NCBI RefSeq assembly: GCF_036173125.1
Contig: NZ_CP108054.1
Coordinates: 1,054,001-1,118,000 of the forward strand
DNA from: Streptomyces sp. NBC_00286
GTDB taxonomy: Bacteria; Actinomycetota; Actinomycetes; Streptomycetales; Streptomycetaceae
Direction of reading: 5' to 3'
Length of the DNA: 64,000 bases
Part shown: in pieces, positions 52,566 to 63,000 of the stretch
How the letters are laid out: each line of letters begins with the position of its first letter
Numbering within the stretch: the first letter of the stretch is position 1
The notes under the pieces: generated by a model
What the model saw: only the letters and a program-made list of their open reading frames with translations
Database searches by the model: none
What the model was told of the DNA's origin: nothing
Translations under genes and position numbers: made by a program

Positions 52566-53924
52566 ATGCGCACACGAAGAATGATCCAAGTCCTCGCCGC
52601 GGCGACCGCCACGGGCTCGCTCCTGCTCGCCGGATGTGCCGGTGCCGGAGGTGGCGGCACCGGCGGGGGTGACGGCGAGAGCATCAACGTCCTGATGGTC
52701 GGCAATCCGCAGATGGAGGACATCGCGAAGCTGACGAAGAGCACGTTCACCAAGGACACCGGCATCAAGGTCAACTTCACGATCCTTCCGGAGAACGAGC
52801 TGCGGGACAAAGTCACCCAGGACATCGCCACCCAGGCCGGCCAGTACGACGTCGCCACCATCGGCGCGTACGAGGTGCCCATCTGGGAGAAGAACGGCTG
52901 GCTGCACGAGCTGGGCTCCTACGCGGACAAGGATTCGAGTTTCGACAAGGACGATCTGCTCAAGCCGATGGTCCAGTCGCTGTCCGGCGAGGACGACAAG
53001 CTGTACGCGCTGCCGTTCTACGGCGAGTCGTCCTTCCTCATGTACAACAAGGAGGTCATGGCGGAGGAGGGCATCACCATGCCCGAAAAGCCGACGTGGC
53101 AGCAGGTCGCCGACATCGCCGCCAAGGTCGACGGAGCCCGGCCGGGCATGAAGGGCATCTGCCTGCGCGGCCTGGCCGGCTGGGGTGAGCTGGGGGCGCC
53201 GCTGACCACCATGGTCAACACCTTCGGCGGCACCTGGTTCACCGAGGACTGGCAGGCGCAGGTCAACAGCCCGAAGTTCAAGGAGGCGACGAAGTTCTAC
53301 GTCGACCTGGTGCGCAAGCACGGGGAGGCGGGCGCGTCGCAGGCCGGGTTCACCGAGTGCCTGAACGCGATGAGCCAGGGCAAGGTCGCGATGTGGTACG
53401 ACGCGACCAGTGCGGCCGGATCGCTGGAGGACGCCAAGTCCAGCAAGGTGGCCGGCAAGGTCGGCTACGCGTACGCCCCGACCGTCGAGACGCCCAACAG
53501 TGGCTGGCTGTGGGCGTGGGCGTGGGCGATGCCGAAGACCACCAAGAAGGCGGACGCGGCCTCGAAGTTCATGCTGTGGGCGTCCAGCAAGGAGTACGAG
53601 GAGCTGGTCGGCAAGGAGCTGGGCTGGTCGCGGGTGCCGGCCGGCAAGCGGGCCAGCACGTATGCGATCCCCGAGTACGCGAAGGCGTCCGAGGCCTTCG
53701 GTGACGTCACTTTGCAGTCCATCCAGCAGGCCAACCCGTCCGACCCGGGCATGCAGGCCAGGCCGACGGTGGGGGTCCAGTTCGTGGCCATCCCCGAGTT
53801 CCAGGACCTGGGCACGAAGGTGACCCAGGAGATCTCCGCTGCCATCGCCGGCAAGACAAGCGTGGACAAGGCGCTCAACGACGGCCAGAAGCTCGCCGAG
53901 GAAGTCGCCAAGAAGCAGAAGTGA
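52566..53924 (+). CDS. extracellular polyol/sugar-binding lipoprotein (SmoE-like)
   Basis: A 452-aa family 1 solute-binding protein. A Sec signal with lipobox LLLAGC near residue 20 anchors it outside the membrane. The fold features ILPENELRDKVTQDIA and GQYDVATIGAYEVPIWEKNGWL match sorbitol/mannitol-binding proteins. I set the start at ATG 52566, which has GGAG 6-7 bases upstream; ATG 52554 is four codons earlier. It is followed by two permeases and a polyol dehydrogenase; no ATPase gene is present, so a shared MsiK-type ATPase is presumably used, as usual in Streptomyces. Confidence 0.88.
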   Translation: MRTRRMIQVLAAATATGSLLLAGCAGAGGGGTGGGDGESINVLMVGNPQMEDIAKLTKSTFTKDTGIKVNFTILPENELRDKVTQDIATQAGQYDVATIGAYEVPIWEKNGWLHELGSYADKDSSFDKDDLLKPMVQSLSGEDDKLYALPFYGESSFLMYNKEVMAEEGITMPEKPTWQQVADIAAKVDGARPGMKGICLRGLAGWGELGAPLTTMVNTFGGTWFTEDWQAQVNSPKFKEATKFYVDLVRKHGEAGASQAGFTECLNAMSQGKVAMWYDATSAAGSLEDAKSSKVAGKVGYAYAPTVETPNSGWLWAWAWAMPKTTKKADAASKFMLWASSKEYEELVGKELGWSRVPAGKRASTYAIPEYAKASEAFGDVTLQSIQQANPSDPGMQARPTVGVQFVAIPEFQDLGTKVTQEISAAIAGKTSVDKALNDGQKLAEEVAKKQK

Positions 53925-53932
53925 CCTCCACT

Positions 53933-54013
53933 GCCCGGCCGGTCCTCCCCCGGCCGGGCGCCACTTCCCCTACCTCGACCGTCCAGGCCGGGACTGCTTC
54001 CCCTACCCCGGCC
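53933..54013 (+). promoter_or_regulatory. two successive intercistronic hairpins
   Basis: GCCCGGCCGG (53933-53942) with CCGGCCGGGC (53950-53959) is a perfect 10-base-pair stem. GGCCGGG (53987-53993) with CCCGGCC (54007-54013) is a second stem. Placed between the binding-protein and permease genes, they probably protect the upstream message and lower permease expression. Confidence 0.65.
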
Positions 54014-54071
54014 CCCCAGTGCCTCAAGGGCCTGGGAGGTGCCCCCATCGGCGGAGGAAACGCCAATCACC

Positions 54072-55028
54072 ATGACCACGCTCATCGAAACACCCAAGGC
54101 GGCACCGCCGCCCGTCCGTCATCGGACGACCAGCATCAGCAAGTGGCGGCGGCGCGTTCCGCTGCTGCCCGCGCTGATCTTCACGATCGTCGTGACGCAA
54201 CTGCCCTTCGTGGCCACGCTCGTCATCTCCACCTTCCAGTGGAACATCCTCCAGCCGGGCGACCGGCACTTCGTGGGCCTGTCCAACTTCAAGTTCGTCT
54301 TCACCGACGAGCGGCTGCGCACGGCGGTGCTCAACACCGTCGTGCTCACCGCGTCGGTGGTGCTCATCAGCGTGCTCCTGGGCCTGGGCCTGGCCCTGCT
54401 ACTGGACCGCCGGTTCCTCGGCCGCGGCCTGGCGCGCACCCTGCTCATCGCGCCATTCCTGGTCATGCCGGTCGCCGCGTCGCTGCTGTGGAAGCACGCC
54501 CTCTACAACCCCGACTACGGACTGCTCAACGGCACCCTCAACGCCGTATACCGCCTCTTCGGCGCCGACAACGGCCCCACGATGGACTGGATTTCGTCCT
54601 ACCCGATGCCCGCGGTCGTCCTCTCCCTGGTCTGGCAGTGGACCCCGTTCATGATGCTGATCCTGCTGGCCGGCCTGCAGGCGCAGCCGGGCGACGTACT
54701 GGAGGCCGCCCGCGTGGACGGCGCCTCGGCGCTGCAGACCTTCCGCTTCATCACCCTGCCGCACCTGCGCCAGTACCTGGAACTGGGCATCCTGCTCGGC
54801 ACCATCTACGTCGTGCAGACCTTCGACGCGGTCTACACCATCACCCAGGGCGGCCCCGGCTCACAGACCACCAACCTCCCCTACGAGATCTACCTGACCA
54901 TGTTCCGCAAGTACGAGTACGGCGAGGCGGCCGCCGCCGGAGTCGTCGTCGTCCTCGGCTCGATCGTGATCGCGACCTTCGCGCTGCGCACCATCGCGTC
55001 ATTGTTCCGCGAGGAGGTATCCCGATGA
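54072..55028 (+). CDS. polyol/sugar ABC importer permease, first
   Basis: A 318-aa MalF/UgpA-type permease with about six helices and the EAA loop (LEAARVDGASALQTFRFITLP). I chose ATG 54072 because the homologous N terminus begins there; GGAGG lies 13 bases upstream, and a GTG at 54039 is an alternative. Its stop overlaps the next permease start by 4 bases. Confidence 0.87.
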   Translation: MTTLIETPKAAPPPVRHRTTSISKWRRRVPLLPALIFTIVVTQLPFVATLVISTFQWNILQPGDRHFVGLSNFKFVFTDERLRTAVLNTVVLTASVVLISVLLGLGLALLLDRRFLGRGLARTLLIAPFLVMPVAASLLWKHALYNPDYGLLNGTLNAVYRLFGADNGPTMDWISSYPMPAVVLSLVWQWTPFMMLILLAGLQAQPGDVLEAARVDGASALQTFRFITLPHLRQYLELGILLGTIYVVQTFDAVYTITQGGPGSQTTNLPYEIYLTMFRKYEYGEAAAAGVVVVLGSIVIATFALRTIASLFREEVSR

Positions 55029-55918
55029 CCCACGCAGCCGTCGCCACGCCCGGAGCCGGGCTCAAGAAGCTTCTGCGACGTCACGGCAAGCAGGGCGACC
55101 ACGGTGGTGCGCCCAGGCTGTCGCCGCTGTGGACGTTCGTCGCCTGGCTCGCCACCCTGGCGTTCTTCGCACCGGTGGCCTGGATGGTGCTCACCTCCTT
55201 CCACCAGGAGGCCGACGCCGCGACCAACCCGCCCACCCTGCTGGCCCCGCTCACCTTCGACCAGTACGAAACGCTGTTCAGCCGGGACATCACCCCTTTC
55301 CTCCTCAACTCGGCCATGGCAAGCGTCATTTCCACGCTGCTGGTGCTCGCCCTGGCGGTGCCCACGGCCTACGCGCTGTCCATCAAGCCGGTCGAGAAGT
55401 GGACCGACGTGATGTTCTTCTTCCTGTCCACGAAGTTCCTGCCGGCGATCGCGGCTCTGCTGCCGATCTACATGATCGTCAAAGAGGTCGGGATGCTGGA
55501 CAACGTATGGACGCTGATCGTCCTGTACACCGCGATGAACCTGCCGATCGCGGTGTGGATGATGCGTTCGTTCCTCGCCGAGGTGCCCAAGGAGATCCTG
55601 GAGGCCGCCGAGGTCGACGGCGCCGGCCTGCCCACCGTCCTGCTGCGCATCGTCGCACCGGTCGCCATGCCGGGCCTGGCCGCCACCTCGCTGATCTGCT
55701 TCATCTTCAGCTGGAACGAGTTCATGTTCGCTGTCAACCTCACCGCGACCCAGGCCTCCACCGCGCCGGTGTTCCTCGTCGGCTTCATCACCAACGAGGG
55801 CCTGTTCCTGGCCCGGTTGTGCGCGGCGGCCACGCTGGTCTCCCTGCCGGTCCTCATCGCCGGTTTCGCCGCCCAGGACAAACTCGTACGCGGCCTGTCC
55901 CTAGGAGCAGTCAAATGA
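55025..55918 (+). CDS. polyol/sugar ABC importer permease, second
   Basis: A 297-aa MalG/UgpE-type permease with six predicted helices and the EAA loop (LEAAEVDGAGLPTVLLRIVAP). ATG 55025 overlaps the previous stop, and its own stop overlaps the dehydrogenase start by 4 bases. With 54072-55028 it forms the membrane channel of the importer. Confidence 0.9.
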   Translation: MTHAAVATPGAGLKKLLRRHGKQGDHGGAPRLSPLWTFVAWLATLAFFAPVAWMVLTSFHQEADAATNPPTLLAPLTFDQYETLFSRDITPFLLNSAMASVISTLLVLALAVPTAYALSIKPVEKWTDVMFFFLSTKFLPAIAALLPIYMIVKEVGMLDNVWTLIVLYTAMNLPIAVWMMRSFLAEVPKEILEAAEVDGAGLPTVLLRIVAPVAMPGLAATSLICFIFSWNEFMFAVNLTATQASTAPVFLVGFITNEGLFLARLCAAATLVSLPVLIAGFAAQDKLVRGLSLGAVK

Positions 55919-56904
55919 AAGCCGCTGTCATCGAAGCCCCCGGCAAGGTCACCGTCGCCACGGTGCCCGACCCCACTCCCGAGCCGCGCCAGGTCGTGCT
56001 CGATGTGGCGGCCTGCGGGCTGTGCGGGACCGATCTGCACATCCTGCAGGGCGAGTTCGCACCGACACTGCCGGTCGTGCCGGGCCACGAGTTCGCCGGG
56101 GAGGTCGTGGGCCTCGGCAGCGAGGTCACCGAACTCGCGATCGGGGACCGGGTCGCCGTGGACCCCTCGCTGTACTGCAACGAGTGCCGCTACTGCCGGG
56201 TGGGACGCAACAACCTCTGCGACCAGTGGCAGGCGATCGGCGTGACCGTGGCCGGTGGCGCGGCCGAGTACGCCGTGGCACCCGTCGCCAACTGCGTACG
56301 GCTGCCGGACCACGTGGACGTCCAGGACGCGGCCCTGATCGAGCCGCTGTCCTGCGCCGTGCGCGGATACGACGTGCTCAGCAGCAGGCTCGGCTCCCAT
56401 GTGCTGATCTACGGCAGCGGGACGATGGGCCTGATGATGCTGGAGCTGGCCAAGCGCACCGGTGCCGCCTCGGTGGATGTCGTCGACGTCAATCCGGAGC
56501 GGCTGACGACGGCTGAGAAGCTGGGCTGTTCACAAGCGGCGCTGTCCGCCGAGGAGTTGGGGCGCCCGGCCGGCTGGGACGTGGTGGTCGACGCGACCGG
56601 CAACGCCGCCGCCATCCAGGACGGCCTGGAACGGGTTGCCAAGGCCGGAACATTTCTGCAGTTCGGGGTGTCCGACTACGCGACCACGGCCACCATTTCG
56701 CCGTACCGCATCTACAACCAGGAGATCACCATCACCGGCTCCATGGCGGTGCTGCACAGCTACGAGCGCGCGGCGGAACTGTTCGCCACCGGGGTGCTCG
56801 ATCCCCAGATCTTCATCAGCCACCGGCTGCCGCTGACGCAGTACCCACAGGCACTGGAACGGTTCGCAGCCGGCCAGGGACGCAAGATCGTGGTGCTTCC
56901 CTGA
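55915..56904 (+). CDS. zinc-dependent polyol dehydrogenase (sorbitol/arabitol type)
   Basis: A 329-aa medium-chain zinc dehydrogenase. Catalytic zinc residues in CGLCGTDLHI and GHEFAGE; structural zinc cysteines CNECRYCRVGRNNLC; cofactor fold IYGSGTMGLMMLELA. ATG 55915 follows AGGAGCAG and overlaps the permease stop. In this operon it should oxidise the imported polyol to a ketose. It resembles Tdh at 15069 in fold, but lacks the threonine-specific neighbours. Confidence 0.88.
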   Translation: MKAAVIEAPGKVTVATVPDPTPEPRQVVLDVAACGLCGTDLHILQGEFAPTLPVVPGHEFAGEVVGLGSEVTELAIGDRVAVDPSLYCNECRYCRVGRNNLCDQWQAIGVTVAGGAAEYAVAPVANCVRLPDHVDVQDAALIEPLSCAVRGYDVLSSRLGSHVLIYGSGTMGLMMLELAKRTGAASVDVVDVNPERLTTAEKLGCSQAALSAEELGRPAGWDVVVDATGNAAAIQDGLERVAKAGTFLQFGVSDYATTATISPYRIYNQEITITGSMAVLHSYERAAELFATGVLDPQIFISHRLPLTQYPQALERFAAGQGRKIVVLP

Positions 56905-56916
56905 CGGGTGCGCAGC

Positions 56917-59900
56917 TCAGTGCAGCCGGGCGGTGAGTTTGTACCAGCCGGAAGGAATCCGGTACGAGGCCACCCCGTCCGCGTGGCCGAGGAAGCGGAC
57001 CCCCTCCACTCGTGCCAGTGGGGTGCGTCCCTCGCGGACGGTGGCGGCGGAGGTGGCCGGGAGCCGCAGGGTCGCCTCGCTGTTCGCGGGCACGACCGTC
57101 TCGTACGCGAGGGTCCCGCCTCCGGCCTCCACCGTCCACTCGCTGCGGATCTCTCCGTACGGCGATTCGTACGAGCCGGAGACCTGCGTGACCTTGCCGG
57201 TGGGATCGAGGTGGGGTTGCAGGATGAAGTGCTTGAAACCGGGGCTGTCGGGGTCGCGGGCGATGCCGGCCATGTAGGCGTACATCCACTCCATGATCGC
57301 GCCGTACGCGTAGTGGTTGAAGGAGTTCATGCTGACCGGGCCGAAGCCGGCGTCCTCGGAGTAGGAGTTCCAGCGCTCCCAGACGGTGGTGGCGCCGTTG
57401 TGTACCGAGTACAGCCAGGACGGCAGCGCGTCCTGGTGCAGCAGTTTGTACGCCAGGTCGGCGCGGCCCTCGTCGGTGAGGACGGGGGCCAGGACGTTGA
57501 CGCCGAGGAAGCCGACGGACAGCGTGTTCTCGGCGTACTTGACCCGGGTGCTGTTCGGGTGGGCGGCCTTGTAGGCCTCGTCGTTGCCGATGTTGTCGGC
57601 CAACAGGCCGACGAGCGTGCGGCGTTGGGCCTCCGTCTCGTAGAAGCCAAGCTTGAGGACCCACAGCAGCGCCGACTGGCTGTTGTCCTCCGTCTTCTCG
57701 TTGGGGTCGGCGCCCGGTTCGATCGGTGACGCGTCACCCAGGCTGGACTTCACCGTGACCCGATCGCCCTCGGTACTCAGGTACTTGGTGATGAAGGCCT
57801 GTTTGATGTGTCCGAAGAGCCGCTCGTACGCGTCTGCCTCCGCCGTCTTGCCGGTCGCGCGGGCCATCTGTGCCATCAGCCGGGCGACATAGCCGTAGTA
57901 GACGTCGCTCATGAGCTGGGCGCTGGTCTTCTGCGGGGCCAGCCAGTCGCCGGTGAGGGAGCCCTGTCCGAAGTAGGTGTCGCCGGTCTGCTGCCGGATC
58001 CAGTCCACGTACCTGGTCATCGCAGGCCAGTTGTCCCTGACCACAGTCGCGTCACCGGTCATCTGCCACACGGTCCACGGCACGATGACTCCGGCGTCCG
58101 CCCAACCACTCCCGCCGCCCGGGAAGTTGTACCGGCCGCCGGGAGCCACCCCGGTGAACTGCGCCTTGTCCGCGCCGTAGATGGCAGCCGAGTCGACGAC
58201 CGTGTCCTGGAAGTGGCTGAGGAAGACTCCCGCGTCCGCGTTGTAGAGGCCGGTCGTGGCGAAGACCTGGGTGTCGCCGGTCCAGCCGAGGCGTTCGTCG
58301 CGTTGCGGGCAGTCGGTGGGCACCCAGAGGTAGTTGCCGCGCTGGCCCCAACGGATGTTGCTCGCCAGTTGGTTGATGTCCGGATGGTCGGTGGTGAGGG
58401 TGCCGGTCTCGCGGACGGCGGACGTGGCAACTTTTCCGGTCAGGCCGGTGATGGTGACGGTTTCCGTCGCAGTGACGGAGACATAGCGGAAGCCGTAGAA
58501 GGTCAAGGAGTCCTGGTGGGTCTCGCCGTTCCGGTCGCCTTTGAGGATGTACGTGCTGGTGGCCTTGGCGCTGCGGAGGTTGGCCCGGTAGACGGAGCCC
58601 TCGGGGCCGTCCGCGCCGGAGCTGTCGTCGTTGAGCATCTCGCCGAACTTGAACTCGACCTTGGCTCCGGCCGGTCCGCGCAGGCTGTAGCGGGCGACGC
58701 CGACCATGTTCTGGCCGAGGTCGAAGATCGCGGTGTCGCCGCTGCCGATCGTGACCAGTGCGCAGGCTGCCTTCTCCGGGTCGGTCACCGTCCGGGCGAG
58801 GTCGACGATGATGCGTCCCCTACCGTTGGGGCTGCCGTCCTGTCCGGTCACTCCGGTGGCGACGGTGATCGACCGCGGCCGCCGGTCCCACTGCGGCATG
58901 AAGCGTGCGGTCTCGCCCGGGTAGGCGAGCAGTTGGACGTCCGGGTACTTGTCCTCGAAGGCGACGCGTTCCACGTCCGACCAGCCGGAGTCGTCGAATC
59001 CGTGCGCCGTCCAGCCCGGCGGTTCCCTGCGGGCGTCGTAGGTCTGACCGTCGTAGATGTCGTCGGCGCGGTAGGGGCCGGTGTCCGTGGCCTTCCAGCC
59101 GCCGTCCGGCCTGGTGACGACCGTCTGCGAGGTCCCGTCGGCGTACCGGATCAGCAGCTTGGCCTTGACCGCGAGGGCGTTGCCGTCCTTGGAATAGTAC
59201 GTACTGCCGTCGGAGACGCGGCCGTTGTACCAGCCGTTGCCCAGGACGACCGCGAGGGTGACGTCCGGCTCCCGCGTCACGAGGTCGGTGACGTCGTACG
59301 TCATGTAGTTGACGCGTGCGTCGTAGTTCGTCCAGCCCGGCGGCAGCAGTTCGATCGTGGTGCCGCCGTCCTGCGGAACGGTGACGTGACATCCGTTGAC
59401 GTGGGCCTCGTACACGCCGAGGGCCGAGACGTACAGCCGGGCATCACGGACGTCGAACCGCTTCTTCAAGGACGCTTGCTTCCGCAGCATCGGTGCACCG
59501 GGCGAGTTTGGGCGCTTCCCCTTCACTCCGATCCACTGGGCGCCGTCCCATCCGGCCACGCCGTCCGTGCTCATGAGACCCGTCTCGAAGTACGACGGGG
59601 ATGCGATCCCGACCGGACGGCCTTCGGCGTCCCAGACGGTGACGGTCCAGTAGTAGCGGGTCGAGGCGGTGAGCGGCCTGCCCGCGTAGCGGACGGCCAC
59701 GGAATCGGAGGATCGCACTCGCCCGCTGTCCCAGACGTCCGCGCGGGCGGTGGACAGCTTGTCCCGGGCGCTCGCCACGAGGAGCCGGTACGCCCCTTGG
59801 CTCCGGCCGCGCGCTGCCGACCGCATGCGCCAGCCGAAGCGCGGGCGGGCGGCGTCCACGCCCAGGTGATCCGTACGGTGTTCCACGGTCAGCCCGTACA

Positions 59901-60036
59901 CCGCGGCATCCCCCAGGCGGAAGGAGGACGCCGCGTGCGCGATGGTTCCGCCACCCACGCCACCCATGCCACCAGCCCCTGCCGACATGGCGCCGGCCGT
60001 CACTGCGAGCACCGTTCGACGACGTACATGGCTCAC
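56917..60036 (-). CDS. secreted alpha-L-rhamnosidase, GH78 (first)
   Basis: A 1039-aa enzyme releasing alpha-linked L-rhamnose from plant glycosides or pectin. An N-terminal arginine-rich signal (HVRRRTVLAVTAGAMS) suggests Tat export. Then follow the N-terminal beta domains and the (alpha/alpha)6 barrel. The GH78 signature DCPQRDERLGWTGD, carrying the general-acid Glu, and LTGDWLAP are present, and a C-terminal beta domain. GTG 60036 follows GGAAGGA and overlaps the stop of the second rhamnosidase by 4 bases. Convergent with the polyol dehydrogenase; only 12 bases separate the stops. Confidence 0.92.
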   Translation of the reverse strand: MSHVRRRTVLAVTAGAMSAGAGGMGGVGGGTIAHAASSFRLGDAAVYGLTVEHRTDHLGVDAARPRFGWRMRSAARGRSQGAYRLLVASARDKLSTARADVWDSGRVRSSDSVAVRYAGRPLTASTRYYWTVTVWDAEGRPVGIASPSYFETGLMSTDGVAGWDGAQWIGVKGKRPNSPGAPMLRKQASLKKRFDVRDARLYVSALGVYEAHVNGCHVTVPQDGGTTIELLPPGWTNYDARVNYMTYDVTDLVTREPDVTLAVVLGNGWYNGRVSDGSTYYSKDGNALAVKAKLLIRYADGTSQTVVTRPDGGWKATDTGPYRADDIYDGQTYDARREPPGWTAHGFDDSGWSDVERVAFEDKYPDVQLLAYPGETARFMPQWDRRPRSITVATGVTGQDGSPNGRGRIIVDLARTVTDPEKAACALVTIGSGDTAIFDLGQNMVGVARYSLRGPAGAKVEFKFGEMLNDDSSGADGPEGSVYRANLRSAKATSTYILKGDRNGETHQDSLTFYGFRYVSVTATETVTITGLTGKVATSAVRETGTLTTDHPDINQLASNIRWGQRGNYLWVPTDCPQRDERLGWTGDTQVFATTGLYNADAGVFLSHFQDTVVDSAAIYGADKAQFTGVAPGGRYNFPGGGSGWADAGVIVPWTVWQMTGDATVVRDNWPAMTRYVDWIRQQTGDTYFGQGSLTGDWLAPQKTSAQLMSDVYYGYVARLMAQMARATGKTAEADAYERLFGHIKQAFITKYLSTEGDRVTVKSSLGDASPIEPGADPNEKTEDNSQSALLWVLKLGFYETEAQRRTLVGLLADNIGNDEAYKAAHPNSTRVKYAENTLSVGFLGVNVLAPVLTDEGRADLAYKLLHQDALPSWLYSVHNGATTVWERWNSYSEDAGFGPVSMNSFNHYAYGAIMEWMYAYMAGIARDPDSPGFKHFILQPHLDPTGKVTQVSGSYESPYGEIRSEWTVEAGGGTLAYETVVPANSEATLRLPATSAATVREGRTPLARVEGVRFLGHADGVASYRIPSGWYKLTARLH

Positions 60037-63000
60037 ACCTTGGTCCTTCCGGTTTTCCGGGAATCGATCGAGAGGTCGCGGGTGGTGAACGTGTGCTGCC
60101 CGGAGCCGACGGCATACGTGGCGCGATCGTCCGTGGGCATCCGGATCTCCGCCGTGGTGTTCGGCGGGAGTTCCACATCGAGCCGGAACCTGCCGTTCTT
60201 TCGGGTCCACCGCGCGGACACCACGCCGTGCGGCGTCCGATAGCTGCCCTCGGCATGGGTGAGATCGCCGACCGGGCGGGGGTCGATCACCAACTCGCGG
60301 TAGCCGGCCTTGCCGCGCGGCCGGCGGATCCCCACCAGGCCGTTGTGGAACCACTCCTCGATCTGCAGCAGGATCATGTGGTTCTTGGAGTTGTCCATGT
60401 CCCACTCTTCGGGAATGGTCGTCAGGCCTTTGGGATTGGCGGTGGTGGGTGCCATGAAGTGGCCGTAGCTCGGGCGGGTGTCCTCCTGGAGGACATCCCA
60501 CAGGACGTCGTCGCGGCCGCCTTCGTGCAGGGCCCTGACGATCGGGGCGAGGCCGATCGTGCCGCCGCTGAAGTGCGGCCCTCCCCCGAACGGCCGGTGG
60601 GCGTAGACCAGTTCCACCAGGGCGTCGAGGACCTTCCCGCGTTCGCCCTCCGGGACCAGGCCCTCGTCCAGCGCGAGCGCCTGCGCGGCCTGGGTCGCCC
60701 CCGTATCGCCCTGGTCTCCCTCGGCGGTGTACCGGCCGAGCGCCGCGTTGTAGAAGGCGTCGTTGAACGCGTCCTTGATGTTGGCCGCGAGGCTGCGGTA
60801 TTCGGCCGCGTCCGCAGAGCGCCCGATCAGCCCTGCCATCCGGGCCATTCGGTCGGCGATCTGGTAGTAGCCCCAGGTTCCGGTGATGCGGCCCGAGGTG
60901 TTCTCACTGGCGATCCAGTCGGCGAGGGCCGCGTCCACGATGTGGGCGTCCGCGCCGATGCCGGCCTTCCTAGTCCTGATGTAGGTGAGGAAGGCCTGCA
61001 TCTGCGCGTAGTAGCGGCTCATCGTCTGGGTGTCGCCGTACGTCTCGTACGCCAGCCAGGGCACGAGAATGATGCCGTTGCCCCAGTTGATCTCGTCGCC
61101 GAACCGGCCGGTGTATCCCCAGTCGTACACCGGGGCCTTGAGCGCGACGTTGCCGATGTTGTCGCCGGCCCGGGACTGGCCCTCCGCCAGGTGCCGCTGC
61201 ATGGTGCGCAGGTAGGCCGGATATCCGAAGGTGCGGTGCAGGGAGCCGAAGGGCTGTACGTAGTCGGCGGGGTAGGCGAGCTTTTCGCGGCCCGGGCAGT
61301 CCGTGAAGGTGGACATGGTGTTGCTCATGACCGAGTAACGGGCCATGCGATGAATGCGGTTGATCCGGTCGTCGGACGTCCGTACCGAACCGGCGGCCGG
61401 CGCATCCGCGTGGATCTGCAGGCCGGTCACCGTGTCCCGGGTCGGTAGGTAGCCCTCGGGCAGGCCGGTCACCTGCACCCACTGCATGCCGAAGTAGTGG
61501 AACTGCGGGTGCCACCGCTCGCCTCGCCGGTCGCCGTACGTCGTGTAGGCGGCGAACACGTCGGTGCCGCGGGCGGCGCCACCACCCATGATCGAAGCCT
61601 GGTTGACGGTGCCGTCGGCGTTCAGCGACTCGGCGGGGTACAGCTTGACCGTGGTCCCGGCCTCGAGCGGACCGTCGAGCTCGAGCAACGGCCATCCGGC
61701 GAAGTTCTGCCCGAAGTCGAAGACCCACACGCCTGGCTGCGGCCGGGTGACACTGACCGGTCGGAGCCTGTCGACGACCCTGAGCGGCTCCGCCACCCGC
61801 CAGACCAGCTCGGTGGTCAGGTTGGGCGGTGGAGCGATTCCTGCGTCCACCCAGCCCATGGCCGAGCCGTCGCGCCGCCTCGCCGACTCACCGAGATCCG
61901 CACCGGGGGCGGTCCAGACGGGCTGCTCGCGCCGGGCGTCGTAGTCGGAGCCGGAGTACCAGTTGGCGGTGACCGTCGGGCCGAGAGCCGTCTTCCACGA
62001 GCGGTCGCTGACGACGGTCTCGACCGTCCCGTCCGCTCTCGTGAGTTCCAGTCGGGCGATCAGTCTCGGGGAGACGGCGGCGCCCGCGCTCGGGTCGGTG
62101 CTCGCAAGGGAGTTGCCGGAGCCGGAGACGGCGGCACCGCTCTCGTGAGCGGACGCGAGGCCGGGCTCGAAGGCGATACCGGTGCCGTCGGTGCCCGCGG
62201 TGCCGATCGAGGTGATGGTGCGTGACTCCAGGCGCTCGCCACCGTCGCCGGTGTCGATGTTGACGGTGCCGCCGACGTGATAGCCCACCACGCTGCTCAC
62301 CTTGATGGTGGTGGTGCCCCGGGCGGCGGGCGAGACGAGGTGGCCGCTGCCCTTGAACTGGCTCTGCCACCAGCTGTACGGGGCAGTGCGGCCGGTCGCG
62401 GGATGCGTGACCGACCGGGTCACGAGCGCCGTGCCGTGGCCCAGTTCGACGCCCAGGACGTTGTCACCGCGGCGGATGAGGTGGGTGACGTCGTAGACCC
62501 GGTATTCGGTGGAGAGCTGGTAGTTGGAGTTACCCGGGGCGAGCACCTCATCGGTGACGGGCCGGTCGTTGAGCCGGGCCACGTGCAGTCCGATGCCGGA
62601 CAGGTGCAGCCTCGCCCTGACGACCCTTCCCCGTCGACCGTCCACCCGGAAGGCGCGGGCGAACACCGGCAGTGGCTGGTCGACGGTTCGGCCCGGGTAC
62701 TCGAGCCACTGGGCCTCGTCCCAGTCGGAGCGCTTGAGGAGCCCCATCTCCCAAGAAGCGGGCCGGCTCCACGGTGTCGCGTCGCCGTCGGTGCCCCAGG
62801 CCCGCACCTGCCAGACCACCCGGTCGCGCGAGGCCAGAGCGGGGCCGTGCCATGCGATGTCCGTCTGGGCCGAGGAGCGGACCTTGCCGCTGTCCCACAG
62901 CAGAGGACCCTTGTCGAGATCCGCTTCGGAGCGCGCCGCGTGAACCTGGTAGGCGACCTGAGTCCATCCCTCCCCGGCCCCCGCCACTCGCCAACTCAGT

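Noticed and set aside
57808..60243. 811-codon plus-strand frame opposite the rhamnosidase
   Set aside because: Compositional shadow with no domain motif; the minus strand carries complete GH78 signatures.
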